Positions 14,101 through 29,100 of a stretch of DNA of 64,000 nucleotides are shown in pieces. The position numbers and the translations under genes are program-made. Source of the DNA: Tubiluchus corallicola. Lineage: Eukaryota > Priapulida > Priapulimorpha > Priapulimorphida > Tubiluchidae. Position 1 is the first letter of the stretch, and each line of letters begins with the position of its first letter. The stretch is taken from the NCBI GenBank assembly GCA_030141605.1, contig JAQGDQ010000291.1:229071-293070 (forward strand). Direction: 5' to 3'. The notes below the pieces were generated by a model. The model was not told the DNA's origin, did not search any database, and saw only the letters and a program-made list of their open reading frames with translations.

Positions 14101-17100
14101 CCTAATAACTGTGACAATACTCAAGCAATTATTTGCCTGAGTAGATGAGCTGAGTAGGTAATTAATTTGCTGCATTGTGGCCACGTTTGATTACTAGCTT
14201 AAGTACACACGTATGCGCTGCTCTCCTGATAGTCTTACGAATCAATTATTAGTGCTTTTCCAGTTTCCCAGAAAAAGGGATTCGCGTAGAGCAGTATAAA
14301 ATTCTTTACACTTATATAACATATATGGCACTTCTGTGCTATTATAAGTCGTAAACTTATTTTCTCAGAACTTGTTTTGCAATTTGTAAATCTTTAGTCC
14401 TATTTGTGGCATTTCAGCCACTTAATAATTCTCGTATTGTTTAAATGGTCCTCACTCTAGTGGGGACTTCTGGAGTTAACTTGCTTAAAACTGCTAGATT
14501 GCAGTGTTTCCCTTTTTCGTCCATGGATGGCGCTGTATTGTTTGCACCTGTTACATTTTTAACACTGACTTTACTACATGTTAACAATACGAACTTGTTT
14601 GCACCTGTTACATGTTTAACCATATGAACTTTTATTATGGCCAGTCGCTAAAAGTTTTATCGAATGAAAAGAAATTATCTAGAAGGAAAGTGAAATTGTG
14701 TTCACTTACATATACAAAATTAGCTTCATTAAGTACAAAGAAATTATCTAGAAAGAAAGTGAAATTGTGTTCACTTACATATACATAATTAGCTTCATTA
14801 AGTACAAAGAAATTATCTAGAAGGAACGTGAAATAGTGTTCGCTTACATATACAAAATTAGCTTCATTAAGTACAAAGAAATTATCTAGAAGGAAAGTGA
14901 AATTGTGTTCGCTTACATATACAAAATTAGCTTCATTAAGTACAAAGAAATTATCTAGAAGGAAAGTGAAATTGTGTTTGTTTACATATACAAAATCAGC
15001 TTCATTAAGTACAAAGAAATTATCTAGAAGGAAAGTGAAATTGTTTTCGTTGACATATACAAAATTAGCTTCATTAAGTACAAGGAAATTATCTAGAAGG
15101 AAAGTGAAATTGTGTTCGCTTACATATACTAAATTAGCTTCATTAAGTACAAAAAAATTATCTAGAAGGAAAGTGAAATTGTGTTTGTTTACATATACAA
15201 AATTAGCTTCATTAAGTACAAGGAAATTATCTAGAAGGAAAGTGAAATTGTGTTCGCTTACATATACAAAATTAGCTTCATTAAGTACAAAGAAATTATC
15301 TAGAAGGAAAGTGAAGTTTTGTTCGCTTACATATACAAAATTAGCTTCATTAAGTACAAAGAAATTATCTAGAAGGAAAGTGAAATTGTGTTCGCTTACA
15401 TATACAAAATTAGCTTCATTAAGTACAAAGAAATTATCTAGAAGGAAAGTGAAATTGTGTTCGCTTACATATACAAAATCAGCTTCATTAAGTACAAAAA
15501 AATTATCTAGAAGGAAAGTGAAATTGTTTTCGCTTACATATACAAAATTAGCTTCATTAAGTACAAGGAAATTATCTAGAAGGAAAGTGAAATTGTGTTC
15601 GCTTACATATACAAAATTAGCTTCATTAAGTACAAAGAAATTATCTAGAAGGAAAGTGAAATTTTGTTCGCTTACATATACAAAATTAGCTTCATTAAGT
15701 ACAAAGAAATTATCTAGAAGGAAAGTGAAATTGTGTTCGCTTACATATACAAAATTAGCTTCATTAAGTACAAAGAAATTATCTAGAAGGAAAGTGAAAT
15801 TGTGTTCGCTTACATATACAAAATTTGCTTCATTAAGTACAAAAAATTATCTAGAAGGAAAGTGAAATTGTGTTTGCTTACATATACAAAATTAGCTTCA
15901 TTAAGTACAAAGAAATTATCTAGAATGAAAGTGAAATTGCATTCGCTTACATATACAAAATTAGCTTCATTAAGTACAAAGAAATTATCTAGAAGGAAAG
16001 TGAAATTGTGTTCGCTTACATATACAAAATTAGCTTCATTAAGTACGAACGGCTTCGAAAAGATGCATCTCACATTAGGACCTGTCGTATATTGTCATAC
16101 ATTCTGGACACGTGCGTATACGTCGCGCTCTTTAAACCGAGCGTAATCTATTCATTTAGTTGCAGAGCTCGTGTTGCTTAACTTGCGTTATCGTTAAGTA
16201 AGTTTTGCAGCATCGTGTAACTGCTGAACCATCATACTTGTGTTATTAACAATTTACAAGTTATGAATCTAAATGTTGGCAAAGGGGGGAAGAGTTGTGC
16301 TCAGCTTACATTTCATTGGCTTTTAAAAATGTCAGTTTTTAGCATTTAAGCTGTGGTATTATTGCTACAACTTTTGCTCAGTATTAAAACAGACAACAAA
16401 TGGATTTTTCTGAAAAGGAAAGACGTCTAATGCATCAAGAACTTCTACGCTTTCTTGCTATTTGATTATTCAGTTAACCTTTCTGGTTTAAGATGCTGCT
16501 GGGCTGCATTCAATCAATTACGTAATTGGCGGATAAGGAAACTTTAATGCTCTAATTAATATGGTGTGAAGTCTGTAATACCGGGTTCCCATGGTAACGT
16601 TTGCCGGATGACGTCACGAGAGTTAAATTTCTCGGATCTAAATCTGGAGAGACTACTTTAGTCTTAGCTTGGTTGCTGCTGTTGCTGCTAGTCAAAGATG
16701 ATATAAATTTCGAGTCGGTAAAACGACCAACATTCTTAGAAGCAGACGTTCCTGGAAGTTTAGAGAAAATCATATTCGCGTAACCACTAGTTATATTCGC
16801 ATAACCGCCATATGTAATAAGAAAACATTCAAAATATTGTCTCAGCAAGAGTTCTAGCAAGGGAAAAGTGCTTAGACGTCAAAACATTGCGCTTTTATAC
16901 GCTTAGTAAATCTCTAGTCAGATTAATGGCGACACGTAATTGTGTAATTTTCGACTGTAATTCGAAGAGTGTTCCGTCTGTAAACGAAAGTTGATTTTGT
17001 CTAAATTCTAAGCGTGTAATTACGTTGTATTGATTTCGAGTATAATACATTGCAGTGTAACAGGGCCTCAAGGTTGAGACAACAGCTTGTGCAAATGTAC

Positions 17101-20100
17101 CACAATAAATTGCCCGTGATGATAGAAGTGTTCCTGTACCCAGACTGCGTACATGGAGCAGACAAAGCCTTTGCCACGACAGCAACTAGTGGTCCGCCCA
17201 GGGCACAGGGCATTCTGTTAGAGCAATGGACAGTACAGATGTTGCCCAAAAGGTTTGTTGTTTGAAATTTTATTTGTTGTCAAGTAGGGGGAAGCACTGT
17301 CACCTGTCACAGCTTCGTGTTTTCAGTGTTCAGAGATACTTGAAAACAAAGTAAAAAACTAGTGATATAAGTGACACGATTACAATGTTTTAATTGTTCT
17401 TACAAATTTTGCTAATTATATGAGTTGAATAATTAATGAGATACTGGCATATTGTGCCTGATTTTTTGAATTTCATTAACTCCTATTTTGTAAATCGAGT
17501 TTTATACTACCGACGTATCTGAATCATATAACATTTTTCATTGTCGATCAAAACTCTGCATATTTAAACCTGTTTATCATTCAGTTTGAAATATACGTGT
17601 ATTATAAACCGGAGCTGTCTAAAAAAACAGAACATTACACCACAGAATGAATCATCTGTTCATCTTTTTTTAGAAGTGCCAAACTAATTTATAGTAACAA
17701 CCATGACAAACATAGTAACAAACATTTATTGCCAGGTATATAATATACTGTATTTTACTAAAAGCTGTCTGTTATTTCTAATGTTTTAGAGACATTGGTG
17801 GTAAAATTACTACTTACATGTTACTACAAGCTGCTCGCTCTTACCTTTACTTCTCTCAGCTGAGTGCTTGGTGGAATGTGACACAGGGAACGAGTCCCGT
17901 CAATGTAGGATATAGGTAAAACTCTTACATTTTTAATTATCAGAATGTCGTGAGTTTGTAGTTAATTGCTAAAAACGTTTTCCATTTGCCAGGCATAAAA
18001 CAAGCGAGCATCGTTATGAAACGAGACGTACTGCAAAGATGCATTATTGCCTTGCATTGTGCTTTAAAAATGCATTGTGCAACTTTTGTGCAGTGTATAC
18101 ACAACTGTTACTAATAGCGGTCCTATTGGACATTCTTGAATCAGTTACTGTAATCAGTATAATGGTATAGTCAGTCAGTCAGTCAGTCCAGTCAGTCAGT
18201 CAGTCAGTCAGTCAGTCAGTCAGTCAGTCAGTCAGTCAGTCAGTCAGTCAGTCAGTCAGTCAGTCAGTCAGTCAGTCAGTCAGTCAGTCAGTCAGTCAGT
18301 CAGTCAGTCAGTCAGTCAGTCAGTCAGTCAGTCAGTTATTCAGTCATCAATCATCAGTCATCTATCATCCTGCCTGTATACTGCATTAACTGTGAAAACA
18401 TCTTCCATTGGCTTACATAAATCATTTATAGCCTAGAACAGACTGTTGTCAATTTTTATCCTTCAAAATCTGCAAAGTAAGCATCTGCTGCATAATCTAA
18501 TGCCTTTATTTATTTAAATAGCTCCCTCAATTTTTCGCTAAAAGATAAAAAGAGACTCTCAGGTTGGATCATTGATGTGCTTGTTCAAAAACTCTGTAAT
18601 CTATTAAAAAATTTCGTTTCTTTTTGTTATGTAGGCTGTGTGTGCCAGGCGAAGCCGTGTGTGGTAAATTCGAAGGAGGGACAGACATGCATACTTTTCC
18701 ATCGCCCAGCGTCAGCAAGTCTCTAGCCATGAAGATTACAGTGCAGGCTCGTACACGGAGCTCGTCTATACCATCGGTGCTGTGTTTTGAGAGTCACTGT
18801 CAAGCACAGGCGCAGAGTGCTGCAAAGAACACATTTGCCTGTGATGGTAAGAAAGTTCTGTGACGGATAAATAAGAAGTAGTGATGTGTGTGGATCATTT
18901 TGTTAAGTGCGAAAACATGTTTAGAAATGTGTAAAAAGAACGAAAAACAGCTAAAAGTTCAATTGTTGAATTGCATTACTTTCAGTTCGTAAGCTCAATT
19001 ATTAGGTTACATATTACAGTATCAACTTTGAAGTATTAATATGTTTTACTTGTTCTAAACAAACATGATTCGATCTATTTGGGATTACATTTTGATCAAA
19101 TACCTAACAGTAATTTGCTTATTTACACTCTTCTTTGACAAAAGAAACATTGATTTATATGATGCTTTACAACTATTGCTTACATTGGTTACAACTATTG
19201 TTTACATTGTTTACAACTATTGTTTACAATGGTATACAAATGGGAGTTTAACACCAAGACAAAACTTTAACTTTTTATGTCCTGCTGACAGTTTATTTGT
19301 CTCAGTGCTTATATCAAATTGATGTAGCTTTGTTCTTAAGGGGTTTAGTGGTTCCAAGAAATTTTGTAGTTTTACTGTAATGGAGATGGTAGTTTTTTCA
19401 TTGTCATGTAAATATGCCTGGTCGCAGATACTTGTTTGGTGCTACTTGGTAAAGCACCACTTAGATATTATAAAAGATATTGTTTCTAGACGCATGAACT
19501 GTGTATTGTATTGTACTTTGTATTTATATTTTTGTTTGTTATATTTTCAGCTAGTACTGGTGCTAGAAGTAAGAAGAAATCAACCAAGAAGGATAACGAA
19601 GACGTACCTCAAACTAAGCAAAAATCCGAATCGCGGGAAAACAGCTCTCCGTATCGATGCCAAGGCCTTGATGATGTCAGTGCACTTCGGAGTTCTCCTC
19701 CTGTGGACATTCCTGAAAACTCCTGGAAGAAACTAGGGAAATCCTCCGATGAATCCGACCATGATGTGTCTCCGCGCACCTACTGCGAGAGGAAGACGGC
19801 TAATCGGATGCGACGACGACGGCCCACCGGACCCTTCAGTATTAATGACAAACTTTCTTTACCACAACCTGACATAGTGTGCAATGAGACGGGAGCTTGT
19901 CAACAAGGGTTCTACGATTGCTGTCCAGATAATGAATTCACTGTGAATAGGTTAGAAGTATCTTATGACACTGAAGTGGAAAAACTAAAAAATGAAGCCA
20001 TGAATTCCTTGTCAAATCAATCAGATGCAACGTACTCTAGGATGGGCTTCTTTCGCAGAGATCCAGCTGAGGATGACGAGGCAAATGGCCACATGAGCAG

Positions 20101-23100
20101 AAAGATGAAGTGGCTGAAGCAGAAAGAACTGATGCGAAAACAGAACATGGAAAAGCTTTACCTTCAACAAAGAAAGGTGCAGAATGTTGCTGAGATACCT
20201 CTTCACACCGAGTCTGGGTCCTCCTTTCCTCATAGGGATGGTTTAGCTGAGGAGGAAAGAAACAGTAAGACTGTGAAGCCGTTTAATCTGAAAAGCCATC
20301 AACCATTATCAGGAGGTGGCTTTGATCTGAAGCATTCTGCAGCAGAAATTATTCCAACTAGGGAAAATCCCGCAAGCAGTAGTAATGAATCTGTTGTTGT
20401 AAGTGACATGAGCAGCAAAAGTACTAGTGTCCCTGCAGAAACAAGCTCGTTGCTCTCAGTTCCGTACGAGAACAACAGGTCATTGCCCGTTGCGAGGACG
20501 TTATTTAAAGCTGTCGAGGGAGAACAAAACGACGATAAAGCAAAAAGAGACGGCAACAATAGCGCGACGCTCGGATCGTCTCCAGTGCGTAAAGGAAGTG
20601 AGTTGCCGTCGTTGCCGAACCCTGCAAGTGAACGGGCAACAGAAGGATTGATGCCAGACAGCTTGAAGATGATTGCTATGGCTCAAGTGAAAAAATATTG
20701 TGATAAATCAATCGACTGTGATCTATTTTATGTTGCTGTACAAACCAAAGCAAAACTACTACAGGCTACAAATACTCAAGGAGAAATCAAGAGTAAAAAA
20801 GAAAAAATACCATCCAGTGAGGTCGCTCACGACGGATGGGGTGAATGTGCACCCAAGTCCAGTGTTAATGATGAGACTGCTGGTGATGGCAAAACAAAGT
20901 GCAAGTTTTATGTCTCTAACGAGGATGATGAAGTATCGCTGCAGAGATTAGAACATCAGATACAGAAAACACAGAAGTGTCTACAGCGCCTCTCTTTTTC
21001 TCAGGAAAATAGCTTGACAACACAAGTCTGTGATGTATCTTCCACCGTTGTAGAAAATTACAAGACCGATAAAGTTGCAGAATCGAGTTCGAGTCAATTA
21101 CGTAGTTCCTCTGATGGTAGCAGTATCGGCAGCAGCATGCCAGAAAACGATGGTTTTATGGATTCACTTAACAAAAGGAAAGTGATGAACTCATCACCTG
21201 ATTTTCAGACGTGCGATGATTCTGCCAAACATTCTGGTGCTTCATCTAAACCCAGCTTTACTTTGGGCGACGTTGGTGAACTAGAAATTAGTTCGTCATC
21301 TGACATGTCAGAGTTGTCCTGTGATGAGAGACAAGTTACGGACAACCTTCCAATTCACGCTGGCCCGTTTTCCAGGGTCCCGCGTAGTCCAACCGACTTG
21401 AAATCAAATTTCTATGCAGCACCTTGTGCAGGACTTGCCAAAAACAAAGGGCTTCTCAGAAACCTTTTTAAAAGTGAAAAGGGAAATGAAAGGCAAAAGA
21501 ACGAAGAAGAGGTATGTAACAATTGATATTAGTACTTGATATTTATGTGAAGGTGTATAAATGTGTCATTAGGCCTGAAGGTGTATAAATGTCTGATTAG
21601 ACCTGAAGGTGTATGAATGTCTCATTGGGCCTGAAGGTGCATAAATGTCTCATTGGGCCTGAAGGTATATAAGTGTCTCATTAGGCCTGAATGTGTATAA
21701 ATGTCTCATTAGGCCTGAAGGTATATAAATGTCTCATTAGGCCTGAAGGTGTATAAATGTATCATTAGGCCTGAAGGTATGTAAATGTACCATTAGACCT
21801 GAAGGTGTATAAATGTCTCATTAGGCCTGAAGGTATATAAATGTCTCATTAGGCCTGAAGGCATATAAATGTCTCATTAGGCCTGAAGGTGTATAAATGT
21901 ATCATTAGGCCTGAAGGTGTATAAATGTATCATTAGACCTGAAGGTATGTAAATGTATCATTAGACCTGAAGGTGTATAAATGTCTCATTAGGCCTGAAG
22001 GTATACAAATGTCTCATTAGGCCTGAAGGCATATAAATGTCTCATTAGGCCTGAAGGTGTATAAATGTATCATTAGACCTGAAGGTGTATAAATGTATCA
22101 TTAGGCCTGAAGGTGTATAAATGTCTCATTAGACCTGAAGGTGTATAAATGTATCATTAGGCCTGAAGGTATATAAATGTCTCATTAGGCCTGAAGGCAT
22201 ATAAATGTCTCATTAGGCCCGAAGGTGTATAAATGTATCATTAGGCCTGAAGGTGTATAAGAATGTCTCATTGGGCCTGAAGGTGTGTAAATATCACATT
22301 AAGCCTGAAGGTGTATAAATGTCTCATTAGGCCTGAAGATGTGTAAATGTCTCATTGAGCCTGAAGGTGTATAAATGTCTCATTAGGCCTGATGGTGTAT
22401 AAATGTCTCATTAGGCCTATAACTTTTGTCGCTTAAAATATCAAGTTGTCTTAAATTTTCATTTTATGTTGTACTTGAGTTTGTCTGTCGGTATGACTGA
22501 TGTTGGTACTGATTTGTTTACAGAACTTTTGTAAGTTTAGTTTCATATAGCGATGAAATATTTTTTACAGTCAAATGAGGTTTTTGCTCAAGCACCTTAC
22601 AAGTCAGTACCATCTGCGATGGATCGGACTCGCTTTAGACGCTCGTTAGACAGTGCGGCCAGTATGATCTTCAACAGAAAGACAAATTTGCCGTCTTCTA
22701 GTAGTCCGGTGAGTAGCCTATGCATGAACATAATGAGAAAATGAAATTTCTTGAAAACTTGCTGATAATTTCACTTTCGGCATCAGTGCTTTCCTTAAAA
22801 CAGTGGCAACTAACGATATCATTAATTAATTGTGACTGTTTGCCAGGATTTTTATAAACCATCTCGACTAGTCCACAGTTTTTTAGTGTCTCCTTTCTCC
22901 AAGTCATTACCCTCAATGGTTTATAAAAATTCTCGCAGTCACAGTCATAATTAATTAATGATTTCACTTTCTTTGATAAACATTTTTTTAAAGGAAAACC
23001 GGATGACTGTGTAAACATTAGTTCAGAATAAAGAATGCTCTGAAATATTGAAAACTACAACAGCTTATTTTAAATCAAAGCTTAGATTAAATAATAATTA

Positions 23101-26100
23101 CCTCGAATACTCAAATTTCGTTAAACTTTCAAAGCTGCGCTCAGCCCGGTGAATCTACTAAGATTGGCAACGATGCCTTTTTGTCACGTTCCCGTGGCCG
23201 ACAAATAGAAGACGGTACCGTGATAACCATGATCATGAACTGCAGTGTTAGTTTCTGACGTCATATGATGTAGCGCCCATTTTCGTGACATCATGCATTT
23301 AAACAGTACTGTAACACTTACGTGAATGTGCTTGATATGCATGGGAAGACGCCTGCCATTGCACAAACTGTGGTTAATTTGTGACGTTAGCAACAGCTCT
23401 ATTGGGTTGCCATTAATTTAAAATTCTAAGCTAAGTATTCAAATATAAGAAACAATTGCTAATTTTTATAGGGAAGAAAATGTATATTTTGGACAGTAAA
23501 TTAAAATGAGATTGGGTCTAAACAATCGTCCGGTCTTTCTTTAATATCCTAAATGAAGTTCCTTTAGATCAGAAAGATGGGCATCTTTGGAAAAGGATCT
23601 CAAGTAACAGTCGTTTTTTTGTGCAACTTTATTTAAGTTTAGTCTTGCAGGAGAGTGTGTTTTCTTTTAAGTTAGCAAGGGCATTTTTCCTTGATGCAAA
23701 TGTGAATTTGGAGGCGATTTCTTCGCTGCTCTACTTTCAATTTGCTGATAAAGTCGTAAGGAATCATTACGTCGGGAAGTGCAAGAATGAGTGAAAGAGA
23801 AAAGGAAAGAGTAAAGCAAAATTAAATAGGAAAGACCGCAACAAGATAGATAGACGAGCGGTAAAAAAGAAACAGAATGAAGGAAGAGAATAGGAGGGTT
23901 TTTTTGTAATGCTGTTAAATTTAATTAGTTCTGCCATTTCATTCATCATCATCATCATACGCCCGTCACGTCTATTGTAGACATTGGGCAGGCAGAATTC
24001 TAAAATAAAAGAATTCTGCCTTCAGACAGGTAAACGCAGCAGTAATCCAGCAAAAAAGTAGACACTGCTACGCCAGTGGCTTGTCAGCACCACTTCCAAA
24101 AAGTGCTGTCATTTCATTCCATGTTAATTGACTATGTATGATTATTTGTATAAAATTCATTCGGAGGGGAATCCTTGATCTGGAAAAGTTGCTCCACTTC
24201 ATACCAACTTAACAACGAGCAGCAAAGTGTTTTTTTCATCCACACGGCAGCTCCATTTTCTCTTCTTGGAAAGTCTATTGCAGAAACATATATGAGTTGA
24301 ACTCATTTTAGTTAAAAATAACTTCTGTTGTATGTCTTATGTGCAGCAGTATTCCTTACATCCTTTGTGACTTATTTTATTTAAAAAATATGTTTGGCCT
24401 TTTTTCAAATTAGTCAAACAGTTTTCAATATGCATTTGAATGTGATGCGATCGAAACATTATTGTTTTGCATAATTTTTTCAGGCACCTTTGCGTCGAGG
24501 CAACAGTGCATTTGAGTTTGACCCGATGTTGACACGTGTCTCAAATATAAAATAGTAAGTAGTGAAAATGACTTGAGTGGAAGGAGATGAGACTTAAGGA
24601 TAACAGCAGTGGTGGTCGGGGTATAGGCACTGTGGAACTGCAGCCAATTTTCACTCATTATTATTGATAACATTCTATATAATAAGTCTCTTCTTTAAGT
24701 CTTCTTGTATGGAACCAGAACACGTGATGGACATGTGCACTTCGTTGATCCAATGAAGTGGTGTTTGGCTGTTGTACGCATGCGGCTGTGCACACATGTT
24801 TGAAATAAGAAGCTTCACTCTAGGTAGAGAGAGTACTGTTACTCGCGCAGTGCCGACCCTGTTCTGCAAGTGCTGTTTCTTTTTGAATCAGCGTGTGGGT
24901 TGTGCTTAAAAGCCATGTATAATATTCTTGAATGTGAACAAGTGTAGAATTAGATAATTATCATGCTTTCAGCTATTCTATGTAATTCATAGTTTTTCAA
25001 CTTGTTTTATTTTACGAAAAATTAAAATAAATTAATCATGACCTCCTTACATCCCCAGAAATAAGTATATATTATTTAATACACAATATAAAATCAATGG
25101 TAAAAGTTTTTTCAAGTAGCACTCCCACTAATCTTAGCTACGAGCCGCCGCTGGATAACAGTCACATTACGTGAGAGATCATTGTGTTTATTAACATGTG
25201 AAAATGTTTATTGCTCTAATGTGAATTTGACCCACTGGCCAGGCATGGCAGAAGATCAGAGATTTGAAATGATGTTGAATTATGCTAGTACAAGTACGTT
25301 TTGAGTTGATGTAATGTTTGATTTGTGGTTGAATAGAAATACTTATCTGCAATTCTCATGTATCGACTTTCCATTTGCTAAGAACCAATAACTGTAATAA
25401 TAGAATGTGATTTTTGCACAGTAATTTTTCTTTATACAATGAGTAACATGTGTTTTTCACACATATGATTGTTCTACACAATGCGTAGTTACACAATGAC
25501 TAACTTGTGTTTCTCACATATGATTGTTCTACACAATGCCTAGTTACAATGACTAACTTGTGTTTTTCACACATATGATTGTTCTATACAATGCCTAGTT
25601 CACAATGACTAACTTGTGTTTTTCACACATGTGATTGTTCTACACAATGACTAACTTGTGTTTTTCACACATATGATTGTTCTACACAATGCCTAGTTAA
25701 ACAATGACTAACTTGTGTTTCTCACACATATGATTGTTCTACACAATGCATAGTTACACAATGACTAACTTGTGTTTCTCACACATATGATTGTTCTACA
25801 CAATGCCTAGTTACACAATGACTAACTTGTGTTTCTCACATATGATTGTTCTACACAATGCCTAGTTACAATGACTAACTTGTGTTTTTCACACATATGA
25901 TTGTTCTACACAATGCCTAGTTACACAATGACTAACTTGTGTTTTTCACACATATGATTGTTCTATACAATGCCTAGTTCACAATGACTAACTTGTGTTT
26001 TTCACACATGTGATTGTTCTACACAATGCCTAGTTACACAATGACTAACTTGTGTTTTTCACACATATGATTGTTCTACACAATGCCTAGTTAAACAATG

Positions 26101-29100
26101 ACTAACTTGTGTTTTTCACACATATAATTGTTCTACACAATGAATAGTTACTAATTATTGATTTTTTCAGTGCATTGTCATGTTCCAAACTAGAATGCCA
26201 GAAGAATGAAACGGAGAATGATTGTTCATCTGGTCCATTAAGCACCAGTGCACCTGCTTCATCAAGTTCCAGCCTACTTGGTAATTTTGAGGTAATTTTG
26301 TTTAAATTTTAATGGATTGTGGTATTTGAAATACGAGAGAGCTCCCCTGAGACTGGTCATGATTGATAGAGAGAAATGTAATGCTCTTTATAGTCTCGAA
26401 GATTATAATATTTAATTAGCTCCTTTCGGCTTAGCGGGCATTGTCAGCTGATTAGAAAGTGCTGGTAACCTGACAGCAGGTAACCGGATTGTAATATTTA
26501 AACTTTCTGTAGCGTCTCATATTGTTTTGTGATTCAGAATTTTATATTCGAACATGACTGTGCCTTACATAGTAGCTAAGTATTTCCATCGCTAGTAGTA
26601 ACACATGCTGAGTGTGTTGTGCTTATAGAATCATTACTTTCCTTTGCAAAGTTGAGATATTCTTTTAAACTAGCAAATGCCCCGCAAAAAATGTTGTGTA
26701 TAAATACACTTGTAATCAATAATACGTGAACCTCCTACATAGTCCTCATTTATAACCCAAAGCCGGCAGCGGCTTTTACTGAATTAAAGTTAAAAAGTTG
26801 TAGACAGAGTATAATGGAATGACATCAGGACTATGCAAAATGTCAGCAGTTTTCCAAGCGAGAATTGCCAAAAATGGAACCTCTAGTCAACTCACCGCAG
26901 CTCCTTTTGGTGGAGGCCTCCCGAAATGCAACCATTGTCATCGTGTGGCCCTGTTCCTTCTCTTTCTAGGTGATAAACTGTGACAACGAAATTACGTAGG
27001 GAAGGTTGAAATGGTTGATAAATGGCTGTTCCTTGTATAGCTTTTTTGAAAATGGGTTTATGTGTGCCAGCTTTTCATCCATGTCTGTGTGCGTTTGTGT
27101 CGAAGAAAATGACAATGTTCTTAAATATTTCATGTGCTAGCCACATTACTCATTCGGCATTTTCACATTTTTCAGGAAAGCGTGCTAAATGGGCGACTAG
27201 AACCGTCGGGAACGGTGGAAGGTTTTACAGCAGAGATCGGAGCAAGCGGATCATTCTGCCCCGCCCATATTAATCTGCCCGTCACTGCTTTCTTCTACAA
27301 TGTATCTGAAGACGACGCTCCTTCTCCGTATTTGGTATGTTTGCAAATCATAATTATTATTTTGCTTCGATACTTCTTACTTGAAGAGATGTCACTAAAA
27401 ACTCGTCATATTCGCTTTGTTGTTTCTTGTTATTAAATCGTTCTTTAAAATTAAATTTCGTTTTTATTTTAGGGACGCATTTAAAATTAAACTTTTTTAT
27501 TTTAGGGACATATCAATCTGGGAAAGAAGGGATATAGGGTACCCAACAAGGGAACAATACAAGTGGTAAGTTTGTAATAATAATAATAATAATAATCTTT
27601 ATTTAAAGTCGGCTTTCAGGTCAACAATTAACATTAGCTCAAAGAGCTATTATCGCCGACTGTAAATAACAACCTGCAAATACATAACAGAGACTATTAT
27701 TGCCCCACTTTTACCCTAAAAACCACGCGTCAGGCAGGGCAACAGCAGGTACCGTTTTAAAAGTCTTTGGTATGACCCGGCCGTTGGTTCGAACTCACGA
27801 CCTCCCAGACGAAAAGCAGACGCATTACCATTAGACTAAACCGTCTTGTATGTCATAAAACCAAAGACGAAAATATGGAATTGGTTACTGAACATTAGTC
27901 AATTGAACATAAAATGTACGTTGGTTGAAGTGTGGCATGATAATGAATTACGACAGCTAGAAATGGGATAATACGTAGTAAAGAGACTTTTTAACTTTCA
28001 AAATTATGAACTTTTTAATATGCTGGTGAAGTATAATTACCTACATGTGATTATAGAGAAAGTTTGCCAGCTGGTGGTAGTGGGTGCTGTGAATGTGGAA
28101 GCTTGTTGCAAAGCTCTGCAAAAAAACAATATTGTTCAAATGATTCAACCAAAGGAATTATCCAATGTACCAGTGTGCCTTCAAAGTAATATTTTTTGTT
28201 TATCGACCGAGCTTTCAATGAAAAAATCGTTGAAGGTATATAAAGAGAGTTACATGCTGATTTGTGTGCTTCCTTGCCTCGAGAGACTGTGACTTTTTGT
28301 AGATTTTTGAAGAAATTTGTGAAATATTGTAATGCGGAATGACGCATGAACTTTATCTGATATATCTTAAGGTACCTTGAAAACAAGCAGGTCTAAGTCG
28401 CACCTGATTATGGGCATGTTTTATCTTACGGCTTCCAAATTCATACTACATATAATTCCCTCCTTTCTTAGTGGCTTCGAACGGATTTAGTACAAAATGT
28501 GCTGCTTTTTTGTCTTTCAGACGCTCTTTAATCCAAACAAGACTGTTGTTAAAATGTTTGTTGTCATGTACGATCTGACGGATATGCCAGTCAATAGTCA
28601 AACGTTTCTTCGCCAACGAACGTTCTATATGCCACCAGGTGCCGTTTCAACAGACGATGGACCGCTCAGGTTTCTTATCCATTTAAGGTAACCATCTTAT
28701 AACACAAAAATGAATGTGGGAGCAGCCACTGCGTTTTATTGCATTTGAGACCATTTTTGTGGCTGCTAGAAGTTATTTCCTCAAGTTGTTGACAGTTAAG
28801 CTCGTGTTACCTGAAATTTTTGACTCATAATTGCACACCAATATACCGATGTGCATATGTTTTGAAAAGTAGAACCCTTGCGATGTGATTTTTGCCGGTA
28901 TTAAATTTTAATAAAGCCACCTGATGGCATTTATCAAATCATTCTAATGCTTATAATCCTGAGAAATTATTCTTTTGATGTGTTGCAATTGCTACTGTGA
29001 AAGGAAGTCCTAGCTCATTGGGCTCACCTCCTATATCCGCCGTTAAGCAAGCTGTTACTAATTACGAGTTGGAGTGAGGTATATATTGATTTGATCAATA

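Noticed and set aside
14897-15865. 322-codon open frame of 23-residue repeats
   Set aside because: It is the 69-bp minisatellite read in its open frame, inside ATOS intron 1, with no splice or start context.
20021-20686. Minus-strand and shifted open frames inside ATOS exon 5
   Set aside because: Shadows of the true long frame, which is the only one joined by phase-matched splice sites to conserved exons.
27472-27505. Alternative upstream acceptor for ATOS exon 10
   Set aside because: Its use would put a TAA in frame within a few codons; it is a local duplication of the acceptor region.
27780-27846. Functional tRNA gene on the minus strand
   Set aside because: A- and B-boxes are present, but the sequence continues into a SINE body and (ATT)n tail and does not close an acceptor stem.
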